Origin: Candidatus Scatousia excrementipullorum
GTDB lineage: Bacteria > Cyanobacteriota > Vampirovibrionia > Gastranaerophilales > Gastranaerophilaceae
Direction: 5' to 3'
DNA length: 5,619 bases
NCBI GenBank assembly: GCA_017694215.1
Contig: JADIND010000179.1
Location: forward strand, 1 to 5,619
Part shown: positions 5,551 through 5,619 of the stretch, in pieces
Position numbering within the stretch: position 1 is the first letter of the stretch
Layout of the letters: each line of letters starts with the position of its first letter
Translations under genes and position numbers: made by a program
Notes under the pieces: generated by a model
Told to the model about the DNA's origin: nothing
Databases searched by the model: none
Seen by the model: the letters and a program-made list of their open reading frames with translations, nothing else

Positions 5551-5619
5551 ATGGCAGTAAACCGCTTAAGTTTTCAAGGATTATTGTATTGTGATCCGAA
5601 AACCAGAATGCCTTTGGAC
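5551..5619 (+). CDS. start of an unidentified gene, cut by the right edge
   Basis: An open frame runs from ATG 5551 to the end of the window (23 codons), beginning MAVNRLSFQG and containing DPKTR. The frame stays open upstream to a TAA at 5461, with another ATG at 5497 that would add 18 residues. The added stretch (with LINNNYCRN) is AT-rich and looks like translated intergenic DNA, so 5551 is preferred. No Shine-Dalgarno sequence precedes either ATG. An A/T-rich -10-like string (TAATAAT, 5532-5538) lies 12 bases before 5551, so a very short leader is possible. The gene is divergent from pepA. The visible part shows no signal peptide, and I cannot name a family. That the frame is coding is inferred from its openness, the more mixed base composition after 5551, and its place in an otherwise empty stretch. 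Confidence 0.5.
   Translation, partial: MAVNRLSFQGLLYCDPKTRMPLD

Noticed and set aside
1..5619. Defence system, CRISPR array, insertion sequence or prophage piece
   Set aside because: No direct repeat array, transposase, integrase, tRNA-linked attachment site or defence-type gene is present; the recognised genes are housekeeping enzymes with intact catalytic residues.

Overview
The window is AT-rich bacterial DNA that looks like an ordinary, densely packed core-genome segment. It holds five protein-coding genes, one of them cut by the right edge, and no RNA gene, mobile element, CRISPR array or sign of recent transfer. The sec-exported amidase with its Ig-like and SH3-like domains, together with a polyprenyl synthase whose core resembles cyanobacterial, plant and Bacillus enzymes, suggests a low-GC bacterium. 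A non-photosynthetic cyanobacterial relative (Melainabacteria/Gastranaerophilales) is a plausible source. That placement is inference and rests on no marker gene.

Layout. Positions 1-138 are intergenic, with promoter-like sequences on both strands and two short inverted repeats. A small, very basic protein of unknown function follows (139-552, +). It converges on a two-gene minus-strand operon: rsgA (ribosome-assembly GTPase, 2448-1447) is read first, then a short-chain polyprenyl diphosphate synthase (ispA-like, 1460-588) whose start overlaps the rsgA stop. A 138-bp divergent intergenic region (2449-2586) separates rsgA from a secreted N-acetylmuramoyl-L-alanine amidase (2587-3939, +). The amidase converges on pepA (leucyl aminopeptidase, 5392-3992, -), and a strong bidirectional hairpin terminator lies between them. 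Positions 5393-5619 carry the clear pepA promoter and ribosome binding site and then, divergently, the first codons of an unidentified gene running off the right edge.

Function. The genes cover separate housekeeping jobs: ribosome maturation, isoprenoid chain elongation (which feeds, among others, the lipid carrier for peptidoglycan), peptidoglycan hydrolysis, and peptide turnover. Only rsgA and ispA look co-transcribed.

The points most worth a second look are modest. The amidase mRNA is predicted to be leaderless, because a good promoter puts the start of transcription on the ATG. The polyprenyl synthase lacks the chain-length-limiting aromatic residue typical of farnesyl diphosphate synthases. 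The amidase has a central segment I cannot assign. Two genes are unrecognised. I found no convincing new multi-gene system.
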